The notes: generated by a model from the sequence alone, not told the origin. A DNA stretch of 10,531 nt from Verrucomicrobiota bacterium (GCA_018896395.1 JAHIMN010000044.1:1-10531), one strand, 5' to 3'; positions 1 through 6,811 are shown, numbered from the stretch's first letter. A program made the numbers and translations.

Positions 1-2
1 AA

Positions 3-617
3 GGCCTGCGGGCGCTTTGCGACAAGAAAGACCTGTTGCTCCTATGTGACGAAGTCCAATGCGGCATGGGCCGGACCGGCAAGTGGTTCGCGTTCCAGCA
101 TTTCGATATAGAGCCGGACGCCTTTTCAATGGCCAAGGCGCTGGGCAGTGGTTTCCCCATCGGGGCCATTGTTACCAATCCCAAGCTGGCCGACGTGTTC
201 CAGCCGGGCAAGCATGCCACCACCTTTGGCGGCACTCCCCTGGCCTGCGCGGCGGCCCTGGCAACCGTGCAAGTTATCGAGCAGGAAAATCTGCTCCAGC
301 ACGCCTCGGACCTGGGCGCCAGATTCAAGAAGGGGCTACAGGCGCTGGTGGAAAAATACCCCGAGCATTTTACCGAAGTGCGCGGGCTGGGACTCATGCT
401 CGGTCTCGTGCTCACCGCTTCCGCCAAACCGCTGGAAGATAAATTGATGGAAATGGGCCTGATCACGCTGGCCACGGGCAAGCAAGTGCTCCGTTTCCTC
501 CCTCCGCTTACCGTAAAACCTAACGAAGTGGATGAAGCGCTGGATATGATTGCCGACGCCTGCACGGAAATGTTTGGCACGGGCGAGGGCACGGCGGAAG
601 ACACCAAACCGGAATAA
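3..617 (+). CDS. argD: Acetylornithine aminotransferase, C-terminal part (5' end outside window)
   Basis: This is a PLP-dependent class III aminotransferase, most likely the one that makes N-acetylornithine in arginine synthesis; in many bacteria the same enzyme also serves the succinyl-DAP step of lysine synthesis. The frame is open from the left edge, so the N-terminal half is missing. What is visible fits the ArgD family in order: the DEVQCGMGRTG block that contacts PLP; SMAKALGSGFPIGA, whose lysine (codon 135-137) is the expected Schiff-base residue; the phosphate-contacting HATTFGGTPLACAAA; and the C-terminal VLRFLPPLTV followed by the EVDEAL helix. It ends at TAA 615-617. The protein is cytoplasmic. 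LysA follows on the same strand, which suits an amino-acid synthesis locus, but the repeat-filled gap between them leaves co-transcription unproven. A succinylornithine or other omega-aminotransferase role is possible, since specificity residues lie mostly in the missing part. Confidence 0.88.
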   Translation, partial: GLRALCDKKDLLLLCDEVQCGMGRTGKWFAFQHFDIEPDAFSMAKALGSGFPIGAIVTNPKLADVFQPGKHATTFGGTPLACAAALATVQVIEQENLLQHASDLGARFKKGLQALVEKYPEHFTEVRGLGLMLGLVLTASAKPLEDKLMEMGLITLATGKQVLRFLPPLTVKPNEVDEALDMIADACTEMFGTGEGTAEDTKPE

Positions 618-621
618 ATGA

Positions 622-726
622 ATTTTCGATTGCCGATTTTCAATTTCCGATTTTTCAAGCTCAATCCGTAATCGATATCGCGGCATGTAGTCTTACAATC
701 GGAAATCGGCAATCGAAAATCGCAAA
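622..726. repeat. Inverted array of degenerate 7-bp repeats (TTTTCGA/TTGCCGA family)
   Basis: The argD-lysA gap is almost entirely repeat. From 623 the top strand reads as five consecutive 7-bp units: TTTTCGA at 623, TTGCCGA at 630, TTTTCAA at 637, TTTCCGA at 644 and a decayed unit at 651. On the bottom strand, four units of the same family occupy 699-726. The arms share a perfect 18-bp inverted repeat (622-639 with 703-720) and a second 10-bp match (643-652 with 697-706). About 40 bp of non-repeat sequence lie in the centre. The array starts 4 bp after the argD stop and ends 6 bp before the lysA ATG. Transcribed, it could fold into a long hairpin just upstream of lysA. There is no T-run typical of an intrinsic terminator. 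Its role is unknown. Confidence 0.85.
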
Positions 727-732
727 TTGATT

Positions 733-1986
733 ATGTCTGCCCGGATCAATCCGAATGTCGTGTATCTCCCAACGCGCGCGATTCAGCGCGCGGCGCGGCG
801 GTTTTCCACGCCTTTTTTCATTTACGAGGAAAGCCGCATCCGCGCCAACTGTAAGCGCTTCCGCGACACATTCCGGCGCTATTTTCCGAGCTTTACACCG
901 CTCTTTGCCGTCAAGGCCAACACGAATCCCGCGCTTCTGAGTATTATCTTTTCGAAAGGCTTCGGCGCGGACGCCTCGAGCGAGGCGGAGGCCTGGATCA
1001 CCCAGCACCTGGACGCCACGGGAATGTACACCGGCAACTACACCACCGAAGCCGAATTGCGCTTCGTACTCAAGACCGGGCACTTCCGGCTGAACCTGGA
1101 CGATATCAGCATGTTGCCGACAATCCGGAAAATCGGCGTGCCGGAGTTTCTGTCGTTCCGCGTCAATCCGGGCATCAGCCAGGGCGGCATGAAAAGCCTG
1201 TTTTTGGCAGGGCCCGACGCCAAATTCGGTGTGCCCGCGGGCGACATTGTGAAGGCCTATCGGCAGGCACGCGCGCTGGGCGTCCGGCGCTTCGGCATCC
1301 ATGCCATGACCGGCAGCAACGTGCTTGACGAGCGCTACTTCGCGGCAGTGGCCGACAAATTGCTGACCATTGCCGGCGAAGTAAAAAAAGCCGTCGGCAT
1401 TGATTTCGAATGCCTGAATGTGGGCGGGGGCTTTGGCGTCCCCTACCGCCCGGAACAGCCCTGCCTGAACCTCGACCAGGTGGCACGCAATATCCGCCGC
1501 ATCTTCAACCGTCAATGCGCACGTTACGGGTTGCGCGAACCCGTGCTCATGGCGGAACCGGGGCGGTGGATCCTGGCCGATAGCGGCTGGCTGGTCGGCC
1601 GCGTCCACGTCGTAAAGCGTAGTTTCAAAACGTTTGTCGGCATTGATGCCGGCATGAACGATCTGCCCCGGCCGGCGATTTATGACGCTTACCATCACAT
1701 CACCGTTGTCGGCAAGCCGACGCGAGGCCGTAAGGAGACGGTGAACGTGGTGGGACGGCTGTGCGAAAACAATGATCAGTTTGCCAGGGACCGGCGCCTG
1801 CCGGTCGTCGCGGTGGGAAATCTGATTGCCATCCACAACGCCGGAGCGCATGCTTACGCCATGGGGCACAATTACAATAACCGGCTACGGAGCGCTGAGT
1901 TTTTGATCACGCGTTCCGGCGCGCTTAAAAAAATCCGCCGTGCGGAAACCATCCGTGATTTATTCCGGACGACAATAAGGAGATAA
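733..1986 (+). CDS. lysA: Diaminopimelate decarboxylase, variant active-site subfamily
   Basis: The enzyme decarboxylates meso-diaminopimelate to lysine, the last step of lysine synthesis, in the cytoplasm. The 417-residue length is normal. From the ATG at 733: FAVKANTNP with PLP lysine K61, KFGVP at 164-168, HAMTGSN at 190-196, GGGFGVPYRPEQ from 231, EPGRW at 275-279, DAGMNDLPRPAIYDAYHHI at 305-323, CENND at 344-348, and GAHAY at 371-375. Relative to standard LysA, CESGD has become CENND and the PLP-binding tyrosine of GAYG is His373. The loop replacing HIGSQ and the GVPYRPEQ block resemble the alternative LysA-like branch found in some Firmicutes, so a related decarboxylase activity is possible. 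I chose ATG 733 over an in-frame TTG at 727, which lies inside the repeat array; neither start has a Shine-Dalgarno site. The stop lies on the ribosome binding site of the next gene. Confidence 0.85.
   Translation: MSARINPNVVYLPTRAIQRAARRFSTPFFIYEESRIRANCKRFRDTFRRYFPSFTPLFAVKANTNPALLSIIFSKGFGADASSEAEAWITQHLDATGMYTGNYTTEAELRFVLKTGHFRLNLDDISMLPTIRKIGVPEFLSFRVNPGISQGGMKSLFLAGPDAKFGVPAGDIVKAYRQARALGVRRFGIHAMTGSNVLDERYFAAVADKLLTIAGEVKKAVGIDFECLNVGGGFGVPYRPEQPCLNLDQVARNIRRIFNRQCARYGLREPVLMAEPGRWILADSGWLVGRVHVVKRSFKTFVGIDAGMNDLPRPAIYDAYHHITVVGKPTRGRKETVNVVGRLCENNDQFARDRRLPVVAVGNLIAIHNAGAHAYAMGHNYNNRLRSAEFLITRSGALKKIRRAETIRDLFRTTIRR
1978..1984 (+). promoter_or_regulatory. Ribosome binding site for the TTG-started URO-D gene, on the lysA stop
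   Basis: AAGGAGA spans the last lysA codons and the first base of its TAA. It lies about 12 nt before the TTG at 1995. It supports this non-ATG start and suggests that the URO-D gene is translated in coupling with lysA. Confidence 0.6.
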
Positions 1987-1994
1987 TAAATAAA

Positions 1995-3176
1995 TTGGCC
2001 AAGCCATCCAGTCGTCAAATAGTACATGCGGCATTGTCGCACCAACCGACGGAGCGCACGCCGTTGTTTGAACTTTTCCAGTCTTTTCATCCCATTCACT
2101 GGAAAATATGCGGCCGGACTGTTGCCACCGATATGGCCATGGCCTGGGACGCAATGGCCGACGGCATCGCCTGGGAAGAACTGGCCGAGGCTGAGATAAA
2201 GGCCGAATATGCCGTTCGCAAGTTTTTCGGCCTGAACATGGTGCGCTTGAACGGCGCTCCGTCCAGGAATTTCGCGCGACCGGTCAAAACCGGCAAAAAC
2301 AAGTGGAAACTGAATGGTACCGCTTATCACCTTAACGAACGCATATTCATGGTTGAGCCGGAAAATCCTACCGAGGCGATGAGCGACAGCAAAAAAATAT
2401 CTGAAAATGAGACCCGTCTGATGATTGAAAAATGGGATGGAAATGAACCGGCTGAATCTGGTGAAATTGACCCCGTGTTGCGCGGCGTGCAAAGCCTGGC
2501 GCAACGCGACGGTCTTGACTGGGTATACATGGCGGAAATCGGCGCCGGAACAGGCGTCGCCTTCTATCCCCCTTTCATGCTGATGTGGCTGATTGATGAA
2601 CCTGACCTGCTCCGGCGCTGGATTGACATGCACAAGACCGCCGCTTTTGCCGCCACAAAACTTGCCATTCGCGCCGGCTGTTCCGTGGTGGCCATTGGCG
2701 GGGATGTCAGTTGTGACAAGGGGCCTTTTATCTCGCCGGCTCATTATCATGAATTTATCCTGCCCGTTATTCAGGAACACGTAAAATTGATTCATTCGCT
2801 CGGGGCAAAAGCAGTTTATACTTCCGACGGCAATCACTGGCCGATCAAGAAAGATTTTTTCTTTAACTCCGGCATTGACGGTTACAAGGAAGTCGACAAG
2901 GCCGCCGGCATGACCTGGCCGCGCATGCTGGAGGAGGGCGTGGCTGACAGGGTCTGTATCATCGGCAATATTGACGCCCGCCATACGCTTTGCCTCGGAA
3001 CGCCGTCAGAAGTGCGCGCGGAAGTAAGAGAGTGCCTGGATTACGGACGCCGCGCGAAGGGCGGCCATATTCTTCACGCCAGCCATTCGGTTCACGAGGA
3101 CGTCAAGGCGGATAACTATTTTGCCGTTGTCAATGCCTACCGTGAATATTTTGAGATGGAACCTCTGCCAAATTGA
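1995..3176 (+). CDS. Uroporphyrinogen decarboxylase family (URO-D) protein, likely corrinoid-type methyltransferase
   Basis: This 393-residue protein has the URO-D TIM-barrel fold shared by heme-pathway HemE and by methylcobamide-dependent methyltransferases. The N-terminus (RQIVHAALSHQPTERTPLFE) is the usual URO-D opening. GGDVSCDKGPFISPAHYHEFILP lies at 235-257, in the region where these proteins bind substrate or metal. YTSDGN follows at 275-280 and GGHILHASHSVHEDVKADN closes the barrel at 356-374. It is longer than typical HemE and I see no HemE-type arginine-rich N-terminal signature, so heme synthesis is unlikely. Such paralogues are numerous in PVC bacteria and their substrates are mostly unknown. 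The start is TTG at 1995, chosen for the AAGGAGA at 1978-1984. The gene follows lysA by 8 bp and probably shares its transcript. Its 3' end overlaps the convergent amidotransferase gene by 40 bp. No corrinoid protein gene is in view. Confidence 0.8.
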   Translation: MAKPSSRQIVHAALSHQPTERTPLFELFQSFHPIHWKICGRTVATDMAMAWDAMADGIAWEELAEAEIKAEYAVRKFFGLNMVRLNGAPSRNFARPVKTGKNKWKLNGTAYHLNERIFMVEPENPTEAMSDSKKISENETRLMIEKWDGNEPAESGEIDPVLRGVQSLAQRDGLDWVYMAEIGAGTGVAFYPPFMLMWLIDEPDLLRRWIDMHKTAAFAATKLAIRAGCSVVAIGGDVSCDKGPFISPAHYHEFILPVIQEHVKLIHSLGAKAVYTSDGNHWPIKKDFFFNSGIDGYKEVDKAAGMTWPRMLEEGVADRVCIIGNIDARHTLCLGTPSEVRAEVRECLDYGRRAKGGHILHASHSVHEDVKADNYFAVVNAYREYFEMEPLPN

Positions 3177-3859
3177 CGATTGGCAACCATTCGGAAGAAA
3201 TTGACCAGGATGGTCCGGCCGTCCATATAGGGCTTTTCCCAGCGTTCGGCGTGGAATTGCATGCCGTATAACAGCCGCGCACCATGCCGGATCATTTCAT
3301 AGGTACAGTCCGCGCTTTTCGCCAGGTGAAGAAAGCCCCGCGGCAGTTTTTTGATCTCGCATCGATGGCTTTCGCAGACTCGGACACGCCGGAGCAAACC
3401 CGCAAAGATCGGATCCGCACGTAGAATGTACGCTTCCACAAATGCATCCGCATAGTAATAGCCCGGATGGCCCTTGACGGCGCCGGTATCCGGCTCCCCG
3501 GGGCGGCATTTGCGCATCGGCTCATCCGGCAACCGGCGGACCTTGCGCAGATCCCGATTAAAGCAATGGCCGATCAATTGATGGCCCTGGCAGATGGCCA
3601 GGAGCGGTATTTTCGTGGTATGCAACAGGTCGTTGAGCCCGTATAAATCCGACACACGGATCGTCGGCCAGGGATCCGGGGACCCGGTGATAATAACGGC
3701 CTGCGGATCCACAGCGTTCACCGTGACCGGACATGCGTCCGCGTAGTGCATCGTCAAAACCGGCTGACCGGTCAATTGTTCCACCCGGCATTTAAGGCCG
3801 GTGGCCCTATCCCGCTGGTCATAGTCCTTACGGTTTCGCATGCTGATTACGAGAATCAT
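3137..3859 (-). CDS. Class I glutamine amidotransferase domain protein
   Basis: This 240-residue stand-alone protein has a class I glutamine amidotransferase fold, similar to GMP-synthase-type GATase and gamma-glutamyl-hydrolase-like proteins. The nucleophile elbow is LLAICQGHQLI with Cys90, preceded by a VIITGSPDPW loop at 55-64 of the sort that forms the oxyanion pocket. The rest of the triad is His203 and Glu205 in GMQFHAERWE. All three catalytic residues are present, so it should hydrolyse glutamine or a gamma-glutamyl bond. No synthetase partner domain is fused, and none is encoded nearby. The start is ATG 3859, with an AAGGAGC ribosome binding site 6 nt upstream (plus-strand 3866-3872). 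The gene is transcribed divergently from the GH20-like gene and runs into the 3' end of the URO-D gene. Its acceptor substrate cannot be told from sequence. Confidence 0.8.
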   Translation of the reverse strand: MILVISMRNRKDYDQRDRATGLKCRVEQLTGQPVLTMHYADACPVTVNAVDPQAVIITGSPDPWPTIRVSDLYGLNDLLHTTKIPLLAICQGHQLIGHCFNRDLRKVRRLPDEPMRKCRPGEPDTGAVKGHPGYYYADAFVEAYILRADPIFAGLLRRVRVCESHRCEIKKLPRGFLHLAKSADCTYEMIRHGARLLYGMQFHAERWEKPYMDGRTILVNFFRMVANRQFGRGSISKYSR

Positions 3860-3935
3860 GGCTGCGCTCCTTCTAAAAGATCATCCATAAATAAATGTGG
3901 GCCATGACGCAATTTACGGATAAGCTTTTAATGCA

Positions 3936-3964
3936 TTGACAGAATGACGGGGCATTTGTTACAC
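3936..3964 (+). promoter_or_regulatory. Possible sigma-70-type promoter for the GH20-like gene
   Basis: The 164-bp divergent gap 3860-4023 holds a perfect TTGACA at 3936-3941. The -10 candidate at a 17-bp spacing, TTACAC (3959-3964), is poor, and shifting by one base gives only a slightly better match. It lies about 60 bp before the ATG. The -35 match may be chance. No clear operator, riboswitch or terminator is visible in this gap. Confidence 0.25.
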
Positions 3965-4023
3965 GTACGACGCCGCCTGTAAAGCATTCTTATCGCCTGA
4001 CGAAATCCATACAGGAGAATGAA

Positions 4024-5958
4024 ATGACCGTAAAAAAAATCCGCCATTCAACCGGCCGCATGCCATGGCCCATCCGGGCCGTTCAGCTCGACCTGGCCCG
4101 GCACATGGAAACCCTGGATTATATCTGCCGTTATGCCGATTTCTCCGCCCGGCAGGGATTCAACACCCTGGTGCTGTACCTGGAAGGACGCGTGCGGACG
4201 CGCGTGTTTCCTTACCGGCCCAGAGAAGAATCCTATACCTTGAAGGATATGGCCTCCGTAGTCAGGCACGCGCGCGCCGCCGGCATGGAGGTGGTTCCCG
4301 TTGTGTCAACGCTCGGCCATTGCGAACAGTTCCTGAGCTGTAAACAACTGGCACACATGGCCGAGGAGCGCGACGGCCATGCGCGGTTCGGCAAGGCTTC
4401 GCCGTTTGTTTTTTGCCCATCACTGGACGAGACCTACGAATTTTTCGAGGCATACTTCGGAGAACTGGCCGGGGTATTCACGTCCGCGCATTTCCATGCC
4501 GGGCTGGATGAATCATGGAACATGGGTTTTTGCAACCTGTGCCGCGAGCGGTGGGCCGCTGAGGGGCTGGGAGGGATTTTCACGAAACATGTACGCCGCA
4601 CCGAGCAAATCCTGCGCCGGCTGGGCAAACGCATGTGGATGTGGGACGACTTCTATGAGCTGTTCCCGGAAGAGCTGGAACGCGCTCCCAAAAACGTGGT
4701 GCAATGTCACTGGGGTTATGAGGACCTGGTCGAGCTCGAAGGGCAGAAGGCGCATTTCGTCAACCGTTGGCGGCAGGACTGGCTGAAGGTTTACGAACGC
4801 CTCGGTCTGGATGCGATCATCTGCCCGGCGGACAATTATTCCAACATCCAGACGTTCACGGATTATGGCCGCCGTTATCGCGTCTTGGGCGGGCTTATGA
4901 CTCAATGGTCGAGCACGCGGAGATTCAAGCCGGCCAACAACGCCATCCTGGCCTTTTGTGGGCGGCTTTGGAACAGCCGCGGGTTCAATCCCGAGCGGGC
5001 CTGGCGCTCGACGGCCGCGGAGCTGATCTCCGGAACCCGGCCCATGCTGGCCGAGGCGGTGCGCGAGCTTGTTCGCCTCGGCGGCTACCGGCTCCGTCCC
5101 GGATCGGGCGTGCAATACCGCTGGACGCGTGACGACGACATGCAGCGCACCGCCATACGCATGGCGCTGAAATTGTTACGCAGCGAGCGCGGCCGGAACC
5201 CGGCGTTGGCCGCAGAGCAGTTCCTGTCCGACCTGGAATTTTCGGCGCGTTCCGCGTTGTTCCAATGGGACCTGCATGCGCTGGACCTGGAGTTGTCCTA
5301 TCCCCGCCGTCCGACCGGAGACCAGGCGCGGTTGAGCGCCCGGGCCGGGGCGTGCAAGGCCGAACTGGAGGCATTACTGAAGTACTGGCGCGCATTTTAC
5401 AAGCGGCTGGGATGTCCAGCGATTTCCGGGGACCGGAAGGCTGATGAGCATTGGCGCCGTCTTCCAGGCATACTGGAGTCGATCGTAAAACGCCTGGGGC
5501 GGAAGCCCGCCGAAAAAGACTGGCTCATGATCCTGCGCCTTTTCATCCAGGATTATTATGGTGCGCCCAGCCTCAAGGTGTCCGTGACGGCCGGGAAAAG
5601 GATCATCGAAGTCGTCCAGGGCCAGATCAAGCATCCGACCCTGACCGCGAATCACAACGGCGGCCATTACGATGTGCAGATCCCGTTCATTTCGGAAAGA
5701 GAACCGGACGGCGTCCGGCTGGAAGGCGGCGGTTACGGCGGGCAGGGCGTGGTTTTCGTGGAGCTGCTGAACCCTCGCGTGAAGCTGGTGCCCAGCGCGA
5801 TCCGGCGGGCCGAAGGTCCACTCAGCCGGCCGGAAGCCGTGCTGCGGGACGACTCTGCCTACGCCTATATGGGGTGGCGGGATATTCTTTCAGCCACGCA
5901 CAACCCCGGCCTGGCAGAGCATCGCGCGGTGCTGGACATCGGTATGGGGCGGTGGTAG
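4024..5958 (+). CDS. GH20-like (beta-N-acetylhexosaminidase-type) glycoside hydrolase
   Basis: This 644-residue protein begins with a GH20-like TIM barrel. The opening RAVQLDLARH and FNTLVLYLEG (residues 18-54) match the first strands of that barrel, and VVPVVSTLGHCEQFL (91-104) the next. HFHAGLDESW (156-165) contains the Asp162-Glu163 pair expected as the polarising and acid/base residues of a GH20 enzyme. WMWDDF (205-210) is the active-site tryptophan strand. From about residue 350 the protein is mainly helical, ending in a short strand-rich domain I cannot assign. There is no signal peptide, so it probably acts in the cytoplasm on imported amino-sugar oligomers. The ATG at 4024 has AGGAG at 4013-4017. 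The gene stands alone between a divergent amidotransferase and a repeat-rich gap. The exact sugar released is unknown; canonical HIGGDE is altered to HAGLDE. Confidence 0.75.
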   Translation: MTVKKIRHSTGRMPWPIRAVQLDLARHMETLDYICRYADFSARQGFNTLVLYLEGRVRTRVFPYRPREESYTLKDMASVVRHARAAGMEVVPVVSTLGHCEQFLSCKQLAHMAEERDGHARFGKASPFVFCPSLDETYEFFEAYFGELAGVFTSAHFHAGLDESWNMGFCNLCRERWAAEGLGGIFTKHVRRTEQILRRLGKRMWMWDDFYELFPEELERAPKNVVQCHWGYEDLVELEGQKAHFVNRWRQDWLKVYERLGLDAIICPADNYSNIQTFTDYGRRYRVLGGLMTQWSSTRRFKPANNAILAFCGRLWNSRGFNPERAWRSTAAELISGTRPMLAEAVRELVRLGGYRLRPGSGVQYRWTRDDDMQRTAIRMALKLLRSERGRNPALAAEQFLSDLEFSARSALFQWDLHALDLELSYPRRPTGDQARLSARAGACKAELEALLKYWRAFYKRLGCPAISGDRKADEHWRRLPGILESIVKRLGRKPAEKDWLMILRLFIQDYYGAPSLKVSVTAGKRIIEVVQGQIKHPTLTANHNGGHYDVQIPFISEREPDGVRLEGGGYGGQGVVFVELLNPRVKLVPSAIRRAEGPLSRPEAVLRDDSAYAYMGWRDILSATHNPGLAEHRAVLDIGMGRW

Positions 5959-5992
5959 GTCCTAAATCTGCGCGTAACGAAGCGCGGCTGAT

Positions 5993-6034
5993 GGTCGATG
6001 GGTAATGGTTGATGGGTAATGGTTGATGGTTAAT
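5993..6034. repeat. Three tandem 14-bp repeats (six 7-bp units)
   Basis: Three adjacent copies of GGTTGATGGGTAAT occupy 5993-6006 (one change), 6007-6020 (the reference copy) and 6021-6034 (one change). Each copy is itself two related 7-bp halves, GGTYGAT and GGKTAAT, so the tract is a 7-bp periodic array. I found no inverted partner nearby. The 34 bp between the GH20-like stop and this tract hold only a weak 6-bp hairpin with no T-run. Confidence 0.85.
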
Positions 6035-6042
6035 GAATCGTG

Positions 6043-6276
6043 ACTACTCAGGTGTTCAGTGTTCGGTGTTCAGTGTTCAATGTTCGGAGGAGCATGACCG
6101 ATGAACCAAGAGGCAACAGGCAAGGCTTATTTGCAGTGCATTCGAATGCTCAATGGTCTGGAGAAGTCGCTTGAACAGCACCTTCCTAAGAAGGAACGCC
6201 GTTGGGCCGTCGCTGATGCCGCCGACGAGCATGGCGAGCCGAACCCCGAACACTGAACCCCGAACACCTGGGTAGT
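6043..6276. repeat. Inverted 7-bp repeat arrays (TGTTCRR) flanking a small ORF; MITE-like unit
   Basis: The left array has five consecutive top-strand 7-bp units (TGTTCAG, TGTTCGG and variants) at 6053-6087. The right array has four units of the same family on the opposite strand at 6239-6266. The outer ends are a 15-bp inverted repeat with one mismatch, 6043-6057 and 6262-6276, consensus ACTACYCAGGTGTTC. The two arms enclose about 150 bp that include a 51-codon ORF whose last codons and stop lie in the right array. The size and inverted ends resemble a miniature inverted-repeat element. I see no flanking target duplication and no transposase. The unit ends 11 bp before the phosphoribosyltransferase ATG. 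Confidence 0.75.
6101..6256 (+). CDS. Possible 51-residue small protein inside the inverted repeat unit
   Basis: An ATG at 6101 opens a 51-codon frame to TGA 6254-6256, 10 nt after a strong GGAGG at 6086-6090. The product starts MNQEATGKAYLQCIRMLNGL. It continues with a charged, probably helical stretch rich in Lys, Glu and Arg, an RRWAVADAADEHG segment, and a tail GEPNPEH that is encoded by the repeat units themselves. There is no signal peptide, membrane segment or cysteine pair. I do not recognise the family. The good ribosome binding site and ordinary composition favour a real gene, either carried by the repeat unit or captured between repeats. Against it, the frame is short enough to arise by chance and nothing in the context tests it. 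The other ATG at 6094 gives only a short out-of-frame peptide. Confidence 0.45.
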   Translation: MNQEATGKAYLQCIRMLNGLEKSLEQHLPKKERRWAVADAADEHGEPNPEH

Positions 6277-6287
6277 TGCAGCTCATC

Positions 6288-6770
6288 ATGAAATACCGGA
6301 ACGTCTCGTGGCGTGAAATTGACACGTGCGTGGAAACGGTGGGCCAGGCTATCCGCGCCGCGCGGTTCCGACCGGACTGCATTGTCGCCATTCTCAAGGG
6401 CGGCCTGGTACCCGCGCGCCTGCTTTCCGACTTTTTCGGCTCCATTGAAATCTATCCCATTCGCGTCAAGGCCTATGCGGGGACCCGCAAGCTGGCCCGC
6501 GTGCGGTTCGAACCCTTCCGGTATTCCATTGGCCGCAAAAACGTGCTCCTGGTAGACGACATTCACGATTCCGGCCAGACACTGCAGAAAGTGATTCGAC
6601 ATCTCCAATGTCGCCGCCCGCGCGCCCTGCATACCGCCACCCTGTTTTACAAGCATAACGCGCTACATCCGCCCTACTTTCATGCACGTACGGTCGCACC
6701 CGACGTCTGGGTGGTCTTCCCCTGGGAAAGAAACGAGATGAAGAATGCGCATCACACAAATAGACTCTGA
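6288..6770 (+). CDS. COG2236-type nucleotide phosphoribosyltransferase
   Basis: This 160-residue cytoplasmic protein has the type I phosphoribosyltransferase fold. The PRPP-binding loop VLLVDDIHDSGQTL lies at residues 86-99, with the two acidic residues and the DSGxTL turn intact. Other marks are KGGLVPARLLSD at 37-48, where PRPP pyrophosphate is bound, and a C-terminal VVFPWE at 142-147. The MKYRNVSW opening plus VFPWE ending fits the COG2236 branch, known mainly from archaea and scattered bacteria, which resembles xanthine or hypoxanthine-guanine enzymes and is presumed to salvage purine bases. I chose ATG 6288, which gives the standard opening; an in-frame TTG at 6276 lies at the edge of the repeat unit. 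There is no Shine-Dalgarno sequence before 6288. The gene is isolated from other nucleotide genes here. The exact base used is unknown. Confidence 0.75.
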   Translation: MKYRNVSWREIDTCVETVGQAIRAARFRPDCIVAILKGGLVPARLLSDFFGSIEIYPIRVKAYAGTRKLARVRFEPFRYSIGRKNVLLVDDIHDSGQTLQKVIRHLQCRRPRALHTATLFYKHNALHPPYFHARTVAPDVWVVFPWERNEMKNAHHTNRL

Positions 6771-6811
6771 ACCTGAAATAAAGCAAACCCCAAGTCCCCA
6801 GGATCTTGCCT

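Larger units (their letters stand above)
5959..6287. other. Repeat-dominated interval between the GH20-like and phosphoribosyltransferase genes
   Basis: This 329-bp stretch holds the 14-bp tandem tract, then the inverted TGTTCRR unit with its possible small ORF. About 34 bp before the first repeat and 11 bp after the last are unique. No convincing promoter or intrinsic terminator is visible, although both flanking genes need expression signals, so these may be hidden in the repeats. Confidence 0.7.

Noticed and set aside
661..1869. Long open frame of about 400 codons on the minus strand opposite lysA
   Set aside because: It lies fully antisense to a motif-rich LysA, runs into the repeat array and has no recognisable domain; high-GC codon bias leaves such frames open.
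1872..2984. Long minus-strand frame opposite the first URO-D gene
   Set aside because: The sense strand carries a complete URO-D protein; the antisense product has no family pattern and spans two sense genes.
3860..3935. Promoter for the minus-strand amidotransferase gene
   Set aside because: Only loose -35 and -10 resemblances can be found near TTGCGT on the minus strand; not strong enough to list.
4513..5115. Minus-strand frame opposite the GH20-like gene
   Set aside because: It is a shadow of the catalytic-domain coding sequence, with no ribosome site or domain.
5968..5987. Terminator hairpin after the GH20-like gene
   Set aside because: The stem is six base pairs including a G-T wobble, the loop is eight bases, and no T-run follows.
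5993..6087. CRISPR array
   Set aside because: Repeats are 7 or 14 bp and adjacent, with no spacers and no cas genes.
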